From NCBI GenBank assembly GCA_036504535.1, contig DASXUY010000071.1:62001-126000 (forward strand): DNA of 64,000 nt, read 5' to 3'. Below the pieces are notes generated by a model. It did no database searches. It was not told the origin of the DNA and worked only from the letters and a program-made list of their open reading frames with translations. This document shows, piece by piece, positions 25,938-34,519 of this stretch (position 1 is the stretch's first letter; every line of letters begins with the position of its first letter). The position numbers and the translations under genes were made by a program. Origin of the DNA: JARLGU01 sp036504535. Its GTDB lineage: Bacteria; Armatimonadota; Armatimonadia; Armatimonadales; Capsulimonadaceae.

Positions 25938-27500
25938 ATGCACATATACGACTATCTCGTGATCGGCAGCGGTAGCGCTGGTCTTACTTTTGCGCTGCAC
26001 GCCAGCGACCACGGCACCGTCGCGCTGGTGACCAAGAAGGAGCGCACCGATTCCAACACGAACTGGGCGCAGGGCGGGATCGCGGGGGTGCTCGGACCCG
26101 ACGATAGCCCGGGGCTGCATCTCGAAGACACGCTGATCGCGGGCGCGGGGCTTTGCAACGAGGAAGCGGTGCGTGTGCTGGTCAACGAAGGGCCGGATGC
26201 AATCCGCGCGCTGATCGGGTTTGGCGCGAAGTTCACGCGCGACGAAGAAGGCGGCCTGTCGCTGGGGCGCGAGGGCGGGCATTCGCGGCGGCGTATCGTT
26301 CGCCATGCCGACCGCACCGGTCGCGAAGTGGAGCGCAGCCTTGTCGACGAGGCGCGCAAGCACCCGAATATCCACGTCCTCGAGCACCACAGCGCCGTCG
26401 ACCTGATCGTCAAGGATGGAGTGTGCCAAGGGGCGTATGTGCTCGACGATCACACGGGCCAGGTCGAGACCTACGCGGCTCTGGCGACCGTGCTCGCCAC
26501 TGGCGGCTGCGGGCAGGTGTATCAGCACACCACCAACCCGCCCATCGCAACCGGCGACGGGGTCGCCATCGGCTGGCGCGCTGGCTGCGAGATCGCGGAC
26601 ATGGAGTTCATCCAGTTCCACCCGACATCGCTCTTCGCTCCCGGTGCCCGCAGCTTCCTGATCAGCGAAGCGGTGCGCGGCGAAGGCGGCATTCTGCGCA
26701 GGCAGGACGGCACCGCGTTCATGGGCGAGTATGACCCGCGCAAGGACCTGGCTCCGAGAGACATCGTCGCGCGCGCCATCGACGCCGAGATGAAAAAGGG
26801 CAACGTCAAGTGCGTCTACCTCGACATCACGCACAAGGACAATGACTGGATTCAGGAGCACTTTCCGACGATCTACTCGCACTGCCTGACGTTCAACATC
26901 GACATCACAATCCAGTGGATCCCGGTCGTCCCTGCCGCCCACTACTCCTGTGGCGGTGTGCGCACCGATCTGCACGGCCGCACCACCATCGACCGCCTCT
27001 ACGCTGCCGGCGAGGTCGCATGCACCGGAGTTCACGGAGCAAACCGGCTGGCGTCGAACTCGCTTCTCGAAGCGCTGGTATATGCGCGGCGCGCGGCGCT
27101 TGACGCCATCGAACGCGCCCCCGGATGGAGCCACGGGCCAGAATTGCCGGAGTTCGACATGTCGACGCTCGTTCGCGAAGGCGACCGCGTGCTCCAGGGC
27201 GAGATGCGCACACGCCTGCAGGCCGTGATGCAAAGATTCGTCGGTATTGTGCGCACCAACGGGCGGCTGGCCAAGGCCGCCGACGCCATCGATTCGTTCA
27301 CCGAAGAAGCCGCGAGCCTCTTCTCAGAGGGTCGCATCACCGGCGACCGTCTCGAGATGCGCAACCTCCTCGAAGTCGCGGACCTGATCGTTACCTCGGC
27401 GCGAATGCGGCATGAATCTCGGGGGCTCCACTACAATACCGACTACCCCGACACCATCGAAAGCGAGCACCACGATACGGTTCTGCGGCGGGAGGAGTAG
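25938..27500 (+). CDS. nadB: L-aspartate oxidase
   Basis: 520 residues, the usual length. It oxidises L-aspartate to iminoaspartate in the cytoplasm, the first step of de novo NAD synthesis, using FAD. The ATG at 25938 is chosen because the FAD-binding motif follows at once (VIGSGSAG, residues 8-15); the frame open to 25638 adds 100 unrelated residues. Family motifs are TNWAQGGIAG, HSRRRIVRHADRTGREVE, EFIQFHPTSLF, AVRGEGGILR and VPAAHYSCGGVRTDLHGRT, and the flavin-end GANRLASNSLLEALVYARRAA. The C-terminal helical domain is present. nadA and nadC are not in the window. The stop is 5 bp before a CWC-type gene, so the two are probably cotranscribed. Succinate dehydrogenase flavoprotein is the main alternative but lacks this pattern. 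Confidence 0.93.
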   Translation: MHIYDYLVIGSGSAGLTFALHASDHGTVALVTKKERTDSNTNWAQGGIAGVLGPDDSPGLHLEDTLIAGAGLCNEEAVRVLVNEGPDAIRALIGFGAKFTRDEEGGLSLGREGGHSRRRIVRHADRTGREVERSLVDEARKHPNIHVLEHHSAVDLIVKDGVCQGAYVLDDHTGQVETYAALATVLATGGCGQVYQHTTNPPIATGDGVAIGWRAGCEIADMEFIQFHPTSLFAPGARSFLISEAVRGEGGILRRQDGTAFMGEYDPRKDLAPRDIVARAIDAEMKKGNVKCVYLDITHKDNDWIQEHFPTIYSHCLTFNIDITIQWIPVVPAAHYSCGGVRTDLHGRTTIDRLYAAGEVACTGVHGANRLASNSLLEALVYARRAALDAIERAPGWSHGPELPEFDMSTLVREGDRVLQGEMRTRLQAVMQRFVGIVRTNGRLAKAADAIDSFTEEAASLFSEGRITGDRLEMRNLLEVADLIVTSARMRHESRGLHYNTDYPDTIESEHHDTVLRREE

Positions 27501-27505
27501 CCACC

Positions 27506-27718
27506 ATGGACCAACCCGCCCCCGACAAGAAGCGCTGCCCGTTGTGCGGCGAACCGAATCGCTGCGCCATGTCCAACGCCACCGGTGACGAGATGTGCTG
27601 GTGCTTCGAAGTCCCCGTAGACATCAAGCTCATCGAAGCGTTGCCGCTGGAGGTCAAAAACGTAGCATGCCTGTGCGAGGCATGCCTGCGGAAGATGACG
27701 CGTTGCACTGAGGCATAA
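27506..27718 (+). CDS. cysteine-rich CWC family protein
   Basis: 70 residues with nine cysteines: CPLC (11, 14), C20, CWC (31, 33), CLCEAC (55, 57, 60) and C67. The order CPLCGxPNxC ... CWC ... CLCxxCL is the signature of the Cys-rich CWC family, thought to bind zinc or an Fe-S centre. The start overlaps the ribosome-binding site GGAGGAG at the end of nadB, so translation is likely coupled. NadA, the partner of NadB, needs an Fe-S cluster, but a link between this protein and NAD synthesis is only suggested by position. The 3' end converges on the membrane protein gene at 27727, only 8 bp away. Confidence 0.85.
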   Translation: MDQPAPDKKRCPLCGEPNRCAMSNATGDEMCWCFEVPVDIKLIEALPLEVKNVACLCEACLRKMTRCTEA

Positions 27719-27726
27719 GCGTCTCG

Positions 27727-29688
27727 CTATCGCGGCGGCCACGGCTTGCCTGTCGCGGCGACGATGAACTGGCGCTCGTCGGCAGCGATCTGGCGGCATT
27801 GCGCCACCAGGCGGGCGTTGGCGCCCATCGCGCCGTGCAGCAAGACGGCGTATGCGATGGTCAGAAGGCAGACGACTGGCATGAGGCCTTTGGCAAACCA
27901 ATGAAGCACCGTGTAGCCAGGGGGCATCTCGCGGAGACGGGCAAAAACGGCAGCGCCTGCGGCAATTAAAGTCGGGATACAAAGAGCGGCAAGCGCCAAC
28001 CAAATCGCGGGCTGAAGAAGGTCGATGGAGCCGAAGAGATTGGCTTGGTCGTCGAATTGCGCTTTGAATAGTGTCACATGTGCCGCTTGTGTGAGCACCA
28101 GGTAGCCAAAAGCGAGTAGCACCGCCGTAGCCAAAAGGTAGGCTCCCGCATAAGTGAGATACCCGCTTAGACCGTGACGGCGAACTAGCGCGAAGCCAGG
28201 CGCGAGCCCAAGGATTGCGATACACCAAACCGACGTAGCGTCGTGCTGCCCAACAAAGACAGCAAGGCCCACTGCACTCAGTGACAGGGCAATTGCTAAG
28301 AACCATTGAAGCACGGCCCCGAATCGTCCCTGAAGTCGGGTGATCAGAACCGTTGCTAGTCCTACTACTCCGAGCATCGGAACCAGGTAGCGAACACCTC
28401 GAAGGCTTTCAAAGAACCATGTGGCGGTTAGTTCATTTCGAAAGGCATCGCTACCGAGCTTAACGGCACAGACGGCAGCAAGGATCAACGCTACAGTACA
28501 CGCCCAGCGTACGGGCAGCGACCATTGCACGGGCCTGCGAACCAAAGGCGAAAGCCTGGCGAACGCCGCGAGACAGAATACGACCGCCGTCCAGAGGGCA
28601 CACAAGAGAACACCTTGCGCCCAGTAGCGTCGGGCATAAACTTGCAAGGCAGGTGACGGCCATTGACCTAGGGCGGTCCTTATCATCGATTTCGCGTCAG
28701 ACGCGTGCCGATAGCCCTGCTCCACCTCTAGCGCGTCGGCGGCATACCCATGGGCTCGCAGATAAGCAGCCGTGGCAGCCACGCGATACGCTGTTTTGTC
28801 CTCAACCGTTTTCGGTGTCTTGACGCGGTCGCCATCGACATTACTGAACGCTATGTTCTCGATCGCTCCGCCGACAAGGCAGCCAGTCGACGTATGCGAA
28901 CTCGACCGCATCAGAGAGCCGACGCGCCGAATAGCGCGCCGCTTCTCGACCGCACTCGCGATGCGCCCGACCAATTCGTCGGCGACAGCCTGAGCGACGA
29001 CCAATCGGGCCATACTTCGTAATTGTGCGAAATCGGGATAGCTGGCACACGCTTGGGTATTGAGATAAGCAAGGCCATCTTCGCCCCCGAGCTGCTCCCG
29101 CCTCAGCTTCCAGGCACCGTAGACAATGTCGGAGGAGTACTCCCTCCATTCCTTGGAGTCCGCCGCGCGCTTTAGCTCGGCGTATGCGGCCTCATCCCGC
29201 TGCGCCGCAAATTGGCCCAGCGCGGCGAGGGTATGGATGAAACCGTTGTCGGGATCGACACGCTCAGCCATTTCGGCGTTGCGAAGGTACGCCGACAAAG
29301 GGGCTGGTTTGGTGGGTGGCAACGGAGAGCACGGAAAGGAGAAGAGCCTGCACTCGTCCGACCGGTTGAGCAGCACGCTGCCAGCAAGAGCCGTCCGCAT
29401 TGCGTATACATACGGTTCCGGACGATCAGGAAACCGCAGTGCAACGTCCTCCAAGAGTACCACCCGCTTTTCGCTGGAGAGCGGCTGGGGGTCGGGGCCG
29501 ATATCTGCGGCGAGAGCCAATTGAGCCTGCAGGTCATTCTCCAGCATCTCGGATGGCTGGAGTCGTTCAAGCGCCGAGTAACTGCCCGCGATTATGCCAA
29601 CGTCCTGTAGGGCCATCCAGCCAGTCGGAGCTATAAGGAGCGCGATAACGATGACAAACGTTGCGGCAATGCAAATGCGGGCAGTCAT
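27727..29688 (-). CDS. large polytopic membrane protein of unknown function
   Basis: 653 residues. One transmembrane segment lies near the N-terminus (about 5-27). A soluble domain of about 300 residues follows, with helical TPR-like stretches (KRVVLLEDVALRFPDRPEPY and GFIHTLAALGQFAAQRDEAA). About nine hydrophobic segments then fill 355-630 (for example VLLCALWTAVVFCLAAFARL and FGYLVLTQAA). The domain order resembles no family I can name. It follows the ABC-2 permease gene on the same strand after 131 bp and may be in the same unit. Cys113 and Cys119 near RLFSFPCSPL could form a disulfide. Confidence 0.6.
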   Translation of the reverse strand: MTARICIAATFVIVIALLIAPTGWMALQDVGIIAGSYSALERLQPSEMLENDLQAQLALAADIGPDPQPLSSEKRVVLLEDVALRFPDRPEPYVYAMRTALAGSVLLNRSDECRLFSFPCSPLPPTKPAPLSAYLRNAEMAERVDPDNGFIHTLAALGQFAAQRDEAAYAELKRAADSKEWREYSSDIVYGAWKLRREQLGGEDGLAYLNTQACASYPDFAQLRSMARLVVAQAVADELVGRIASAVEKRRAIRRVGSLMRSSSHTSTGCLVGGAIENIAFSNVDGDRVKTPKTVEDKTAYRVAATAAYLRAHGYAADALEVEQGYRHASDAKSMIRTALGQWPSPALQVYARRYWAQGVLLCALWTAVVFCLAAFARLSPLVRRPVQWSLPVRWACTVALILAAVCAVKLGSDAFRNELTATWFFESLRGVRYLVPMLGVVGLATVLITRLQGRFGAVLQWFLAIALSLSAVGLAVFVGQHDATSVWCIAILGLAPGFALVRRHGLSGYLTYAGAYLLATAVLLAFGYLVLTQAAHVTLFKAQFDDQANLFGSIDLLQPAIWLALAALCIPTLIAAGAAVFARLREMPPGYTVLHWFAKGLMPVVCLLTIAYAVLLHGAMGANARLVAQCRQIAADERQFIVAATGKPWPPR

Positions 29689-29819
29689 GAGGCAGCCTCG
29701 TATAATGGGAGCCGAGCGGGCGACATCACTCCTCGGCTAATGAGCGTATGATGCTACTGTACCATCTTTCTGTTCGCTTGCTTTAACGGAAATTGGGATG
29801 CTGACGGTCACCCTCCCTC

Positions 29820-30665
29820 TCACGCTGCCAGGTCGCGGCGCTGGAATATGACGAGGCCAGCGAGGAGGGCGGCGGCGGCGTAGATGGCGATCCACGCCAA
29901 ATCGAGAAGCTGGGCTGGAGGGTCGGGCGCGCCACCCATGCGCGAGAAGACGTTGACACGTTCCAGGATCGGCTGATCAAGCACTCGCTCCACCCAGCGG
30001 CTGAGCGGGTTCAGTGGGGCGGCGAAGACAACGATCCTGGCGAGCAGTTTAAGGGTCGCGACGTCGAACATGTTACCGAAAACCTTCAGGATGCCTTCGG
30101 ACCACGCCGTGCTCGCTAGGATCATCGGCATGATCGTCGCGAGAAGCGTGCTCGTGAACGAGCTGAAGAGCATAGTGATCGCGGTAAACGTTGCCGGGTA
30201 GAGAGCGAGGATTGCGGTCGCGTGCCAGAGACCCGGAACCGTATGACCAATGTGCTTGTAAATCGCCCATTGTAGGAGCGCAGTCCACAGGAGCGTAAAC
30301 GGCAGAATGAACAGATTCAGCCCGATCCATTTGCCCACGTAAATAGACGCGCGTCCGATGGGTTTGGGCGCAACCACCGACATCACGCCGCGCTCGATCT
30401 CCCCGCTGATCGTTCCGGCGCCGAGCGCGACCGCGAAGAGGAAGCTGAAGAACGCGACCATCGACGAGCCTCGGGATGCGATCAGCGCGGCAGTAAGCGA
30501 TTTGACCTCTTCAGGGCTCAGGTCGAACACCATCGTGGGACGCGGATGAATGGGAATGTATGCGACCACGGCGAAGAGCCCGCAAATGAGCAGACCAGCG
30601 ACAACAAAATTGCGCCGAACTGCTTCTCGAACAGTCAATCCCGCGATAGCTAACATGGCATTCAT
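29820..30665 (-). CDS. ABC-2 type transporter permease
   Basis: 281 residues from the ATG at 30665. This start fits the family (MNAMLAIAGLTVREAVRRN, the typical cytoplasmic N-terminus followed by a first membrane helix); the frame open to 30794 adds 43 atypical residues. Six hydrophobic segments are seen, with the cytoplasmic motif SGEIERGVMSVVAPKPIGRA, which is characteristic of NosY/GldF-like ABC-2 permeases. Such a subunit forms the membrane channel of an exporter together with an ATPase. No ATPase gene is adjacent in this window, so the partner is encoded elsewhere. Substrate unknown. Confidence 0.75.
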   Translation of the reverse strand: MNAMLAIAGLTVREAVRRNFVVAGLLICGLFAVVAYIPIHPRPTMVFDLSPEEVKSLTAALIASRGSSMVAFFSFLFAVALGAGTISGEIERGVMSVVAPKPIGRASIYVGKWIGLNLFILPFTLLWTALLQWAIYKHIGHTVPGLWHATAILALYPATFTAITMLFSSFTSTLLATIMPMILASTAWSEGILKVFGNMFDVATLKLLARIVVFAAPLNPLSRWVERVLDQPILERVNVFSRMGGAPDPPAQLLDLAWIAIYAAAALLAGLVIFQRRDLAA

Positions 30666-30806
30666 AGTGAGGTTCCCGTTCGTATCCAGGCTGAACGTGA
30701 TTGTACCACTCACGTTTCGCGCCACGAGAGGGCCAGACTCGTTGCGTGCGTAGGCGCCCACATGGTATTGTTTATTTGTTGGCCTGGCAGGCAAGCGTCA
30801 GGCTGG

Positions 30807-30836
30807 TTGACTATTGCTGCGCCAATCGAACATAAT
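30807..30836 (+). promoter_or_regulatory. promoter of the ferredoxin-NADP reductase gene
   Basis: TTGACT (30807-30812), 18-bp spacer, CATAAT (30831-30836), leaving a leader of about 85 nt. Confidence 0.5.
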
Positions 30837-30927
30837 AGTTGGACGTTTGACCGAGTAGGCTGCGGATCGTCGATGTTGGCGGCGGGCTGAAAAGCGCACA
30901 AACTTTAGCATCGACAGGAATCAAACC

Positions 30928-31929
30928 GTGGACCTCAAAGACATCAATGCAGACGATCTTTACGACGTCACAATTATCGGCGGCGGACCTGCGGGTCTCT
31001 TCGCCGCCTACTACGCTGGTGTCCGCCAGCTCAAGACCAAAGTGCTCGACAGCTTGCCAGAGCTCGGCGGGCAGCTAACAGCGCTTTACCCCGAGAAGTA
31101 TATCTACGACGTCGCAGGGTTCCCCAAGATCCTTGCCAAGGACCTTGTCGCCAACCTCGTCGAGCAGATGATGCAGCAGAATCCGACGGTCGAGCTTGAC
31201 ATCCACATCACCGATCTCAAGCGGTACGATGACTTCCTGGTGCTCACCACAGATACTGGCGTGTCGCACTACACCAAGGCGGTCATCATTACGGCAGGTG
31301 TTGGCGCGTTCTCGCCCCGCAAGCCAAAGCTTGATCGGCTCGACTATTTCGAGAAGTGCGGTGTCCACTACGCGGTACGCCAGAAGGCCAAGCTCGCTGG
31401 TAAGAACCTGCTGATCGCGGGCGGCGGCGATTCCGCGTTCGACTGGGTTCAGAACCTGCACGATGTCGCGAAGAGCATCACGCTTATCCACCGCTCGGAC
31501 AAGTTCCGCGCTCATGAAGAGAGCGTCCTAAAGGTCGTCGAAGGCGGCCTCTGCACAATCAAGACGTTCCATGAGCTCAAGGAGCTTCACGGCGACGACC
31601 ACTTGAACGGTGTCACAATTTTCGACAACCGCACCAACGAAGAAGAGAAGCTCGAAGTTGACGAGCTCCTCGTAACCATGGGCTTCCAGAGCAGCCTCGG
31701 ACCGATAAAGAACTGGGGCCTCGAAGTGCAGGGCAACTCCATCGTGGTCAACACGCGTATGGAAACCAGCGTCCCTCGCGTCTACGGTGCAGGCGACATC
31801 ATCACATACCCCGGCAAGCTCAAGCTGATCATCACCGGCTTCGGAGACGCTGCCGTGGCCATCAACCACGTCAAGGCGCTCGTCGATCCCTCCGCCAAGC
31901 TCTTCCCAGGGCACTCGTCCAACGGTTAG
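30928..31929 (+). CDS. ferredoxin--NADP reductase (thioredoxin-reductase-like type)
   Basis: 333 residues starting at GTG 30928, with AGGA at a suitable distance. It transfers electrons between ferredoxin and NADP in the cytoplasm. FAD-binding GGGPAG is at 18-23, the second dinucleotide motif GGGDSA at 165-170, and the late flavin motif VYGAGDIITYPGKLKLIITG near 285-305. The redox-active CxxC of thioredoxin reductases is absent (only a single Cys144 in that region), which identifies the YumC-like FNR subgroup. The length and the LGGQLTALYPEKYIYDVAGF stretch fit well. The gene is monocistronic: it has its own promoter and a strong terminator follows. Confidence 0.92.
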   Translation: MDLKDINADDLYDVTIIGGGPAGLFAAYYAGVRQLKTKVLDSLPELGGQLTALYPEKYIYDVAGFPKILAKDLVANLVEQMMQQNPTVELDIHITDLKRYDDFLVLTTDTGVSHYTKAVIITAGVGAFSPRKPKLDRLDYFEKCGVHYAVRQKAKLAGKNLLIAGGGDSAFDWVQNLHDVAKSITLIHRSDKFRAHEESVLKVVEGGLCTIKTFHELKELHGDDHLNGVTIFDNRTNEEEKLEVDELLVTMGFQSSLGPIKNWGLEVQGNSIVVNTRMETSVPRVYGAGDIITYPGKLKLIITGFGDAAVAINHVKALVDPSAKLFPGHSSNG

Positions 31930-31962
31930 CCGTCTGGAATCGGGCTGCTATTCGAAATGACC

Positions 31963-32004
31963 ACGGCCGCATTTCCCTCGGAGGGCAACGCGGCCGTATT
32001 TTTG
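31963..32004 (+). terminator. intrinsic terminator of the FNR gene
   Basis: ACGGCCGC (31963-31970) pairs with GCGGCCGT (31990-31997), followed by ATTTTTG. Confidence 0.8.
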
Positions 32005-32188
32005 TGGCAGAGTTCCAGTTCTCCGAAACTACCTGCTCTCGATATTGCAATAGTGGATCGGGCCGCGACCCAAGTCAGGGTCCGTGGCCCGTGGCATTGC
32101 GGGTTTGGTTCACGTCGCGCAGGACACTATCGGAATTAGGAAATGCCTTTCAGGCGCAACAGAGTAGTCATCAAAAGCCTCTCGCGCG

Positions 32189-34249
32189 CTATGCGTGCAC
32201 GGGCGCTTCGGGCACATCCTCGCGGCCGTTGCGCGGCTGGGTAGGAAGGCCAGCATCCACCCATGCGGACCAGCCGCCGGTAAGCGCGCGAGCGCGGGCG
32301 TAGCCAGCGCGACGAAGATCCTCGGCGACACGCATAGAGGTCTTGTCGTCCGGACACGAGCAAATCGCAACGATGCGCGCGTCCTTGGGAATATTGGCAT
32401 GTTCCACGAAATACGCTGGCCGCGCCGGATCGACGCGAAGAGTGTTTGGGATGTCCTCGGGGATTTCGCTAAACGCCTGCCTGCGCCGCGCATCGAGAAG
32501 ATAGACCTGCTCGCCGCTTTTGCGTAGATCGACCAGCGTGCCGAGAGCGATGCGCTCGCCATCGTCGCTTGGCTGCGGCGTCTTGGTCGTCTCCGGCATC
32601 CCACCGCGCGCAACCGTCGGCAGGCCAGCGTCAAGCCACGCTTCCCAGCCGCCCGCAAGCGCGCGCGCGTTCACGTAGCCAGCACGCCGCAGATCGGCAG
32701 CAACCTTCATGGATGTCTCGTCGTTGGGGCATGTGCAGAACGCCACCAGCCACGATTCTTTAGGAATTGCCGCCTTTCCCACCACGAACGCAGGTCGTGA
32801 CGGGTCGATACGCGTACTCCCCGGCAGCATTCGGTCGCTTTTACCGTAAGCGTCCACGCTGCGGGCGTCGAGCAGGTCCACCGTCGCGCCGCTCTCCTGT
32901 AGCGCCACAGTCTCGGCAACGGTGATTCGCTCGCCGTCGCTCACAAGTGCCTGCGATGCGTCAGCCTGCGCGATAGCTGGCTCAGTGACTATGCGAGGAG
33001 ATAAAGGCTGTGTCTCGGTCTCCGGTATAGCAGTCGGGGTTGCCTCGACGTCACTTGCGGCGGCATCGATTCGCCGCCCGAGGAGCATCAGCGAGCCACC
33101 GTGCAGCGCCACCGAGAACACGACCACCAAGCAGCAAATGCGGAAGAGCTCACCGGCCCCCGGAAGCCCCGCGAAGACCGGCAGCAACACGAGCAATATG
33201 GAACTGAGCCCTCGAGGCCCGAACCACGAGATGAGCAGAAGTGACTTACGGTCAAGCTTAGCCCCGGACAACGAGACGATATAAACCAGTGGACGGATCG
33301 CGATCACGAACAGCGCAAAGAGCACCGTATGCCACGACATCACGCCAAAACCAGACCAGATAAGCCCCGCGCCGAGGAGAACGAACGTGAACAGCAGCGC
33401 CATCTCCGCCGTGTTCTCGCCATACTCCAGGAAGCAGTCGCACAGCTCGACGTCCAGAGCCGCGATGGTAAGGCCCGCCGCGAACGCCGCCAGGAAGCCG
33501 CTTCCGTGGACCGCCTCGGCCGCCGCGAACGCCGCGAAGCAGATGCCGAGAGAATAGATGGACTCGTAGTCGCGGCGTATGCCCAGCTTGCGCCGCACCA
33601 TGTCCATGGTGGAAACCCCGAGGAGCCCCACCCCGACACCCGCCGCTGGCCCAAGCAGGAACTGGCTCAGTGCGATATGGCCTAGATGACTCGCACCGCC
33701 CTCGCGCCCGCCGAGAAACCACATGGCGATCACGACGATTGGCAGCAGCACGACATCGTTGAGCCCGCTTTCCAGCCGCAGAGCCTGACGCGCCGCGCTG
33801 GGGATCTCGTCGCGCCGCAGGAGTCCGCGGAGAAGCACGGGATCAGTCGACGCCAGCGCGGCACCCAGAATGGCCGAGGCAGGCGCTGGTAAGCCCAGGA
33901 ACTTCCAGCTTGCGAAACCAATAAGCGCAGCCGATACGAGCGTGCCCGGGCCGAGGACGAGAGCGGCAAGCTTGGCGTGTTGCCTAACCTCTGCAATGGA
34001 AAGCGAGACAGCGTCGGTGAACAGGACAAGTGCCAGGCTCAGAGTTGCAACGACGCGCAGGATGGGCGAATCGAGGCCGATGTCGAGGAAGCGGAGACCA
34101 TAGGGGCCGAGAATGGTCCCAAGTGCCAGAAACACAGCCACTTGCGGCACATTGCTGCGCTCAATCAGACCGGAAAGCAAAGTGGCGACGATGATAACTA
34201 TCCCGACCAATGCCGTGACAAGCACAAAGGCTTCGGATGTAAACTGCAC
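32189..34249 (-). CDS. cation/proton antiporter (CPA family) fused to two rhodanese domains
   Basis: 686 residues. GTG 34249 is the start, with GGGAGGG 8 nt upstream. Residues about 5-395 are a Na+/H+ exchanger domain with some 12 membrane segments. ALASTDPVLL (131-140) and ESGLNDVVLLP (160-170) carry the acidic residues that bind the cation and proton in CPA antiporters. Two rhodanese-like domains follow, about 430-540 and 555-675, each with LLDARxxxAF/Y, a VDP/IDP-ARPA/F region and an active-site loop beginning with cysteine (FCTCPNDETS and ICSCPDDKTS), then LRRAGYxxARALxGGWxAW. Rhodaneses carry persulfide sulfur, so a redox or sulfur signal may gate transport; this is inference. No partner gene is close. 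Confidence 0.85.
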   Translation of the reverse strand: MQFTSEAFVLVTALVGIVIIVATLLSGLIERSNVPQVAVFLALGTILGPYGLRFLDIGLDSPILRVVATLSLALVLFTDAVSLSIAEVRQHAKLAALVLGPGTLVSAALIGFASWKFLGLPAPASAILGAALASTDPVLLRGLLRRDEIPSAARQALRLESGLNDVVLLPIVVIAMWFLGGREGGASHLGHIALSQFLLGPAAGVGVGLLGVSTMDMVRRKLGIRRDYESIYSLGICFAAFAAAEAVHGSGFLAAFAAGLTIAALDVELCDCFLEYGENTAEMALLFTFVLLGAGLIWSGFGVMSWHTVLFALFVIAIRPLVYIVSLSGAKLDRKSLLLISWFGPRGLSSILLVLLPVFAGLPGAGELFRICCLVVVFSVALHGGSLMLLGRRIDAAASDVEATPTAIPETETQPLSPRIVTEPAIAQADASQALVSDGERITVAETVALQESGATVDLLDARSVDAYGKSDRMLPGSTRIDPSRPAFVVGKAAIPKESWLVAFCTCPNDETSMKVAADLRRAGYVNARALAGGWEAWLDAGLPTVARGGMPETTKTPQPSDDGERIALGTLVDLRKSGEQVYLLDARRRQAFSEIPEDIPNTLRVDPARPAYFVEHANIPKDARIVAICSCPDDKTSMRVAEDLRRAGYARARALTGGWSAWVDAGLPTQPRNGREDVPEAPVHA

Positions 34250-34479
34250 GAACTATCCCTCCCGCACGAAGGTTCAACCAGTGGAACTCCGGTCAGAGTT
34301 CCAGCCCGATCCTGTCAATGTTGCTGCTAAGCTATGGCGAAGCAGCAGCGATTGCAAATGATACCTCCGGGCTAGCCACCCAGCCCAAAACGCCGCAGGG
34401 CCGCAACCTCCGGGGATGAAGGTGCGGCCGTGTGGCAACCGTAATGGTTCGGGGGATCGATTGAGCTTAGCGCCATCAC

Positions 34480-34515
34480 CGCGCCTTTCGGGGCGCGACA
34501 AGGGTGCAGGCTCAG
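34480..34515 (-). ncRNA. conserved 36-nt structured motif, copy 2
   Basis: 31 of 36 positions match 3526-3561, with the hairpin CGCGCC-CCGAAA-GGCGCG on the minus strand. It begins 5 nt after the stop codon of the DUF1559 gene and lies 230 nt upstream of the antiporter start. Several other GC hairpins fill the rest of this 270-bp gap (for example GGCCGCACCT paired near 34410-34435). Confidence 0.4.
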
Positions 34516-34519
34516 ATTG

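Noticed and set aside
25788..27233. 481-codon minus-strand ORF opposite nadB
   Set aside because: Antisense shadow of a well-recognised gene in high-GC DNA.
34250..34519. Known riboswitch class (c-di-AMP, fluoride or sodium type) upstream of the antiporter
   Set aside because: The gap has several GC hairpins and a GGTGATGGCGC stretch, but the conserved core of these classes could not be laid over it. Only the two-copy motif is reported.
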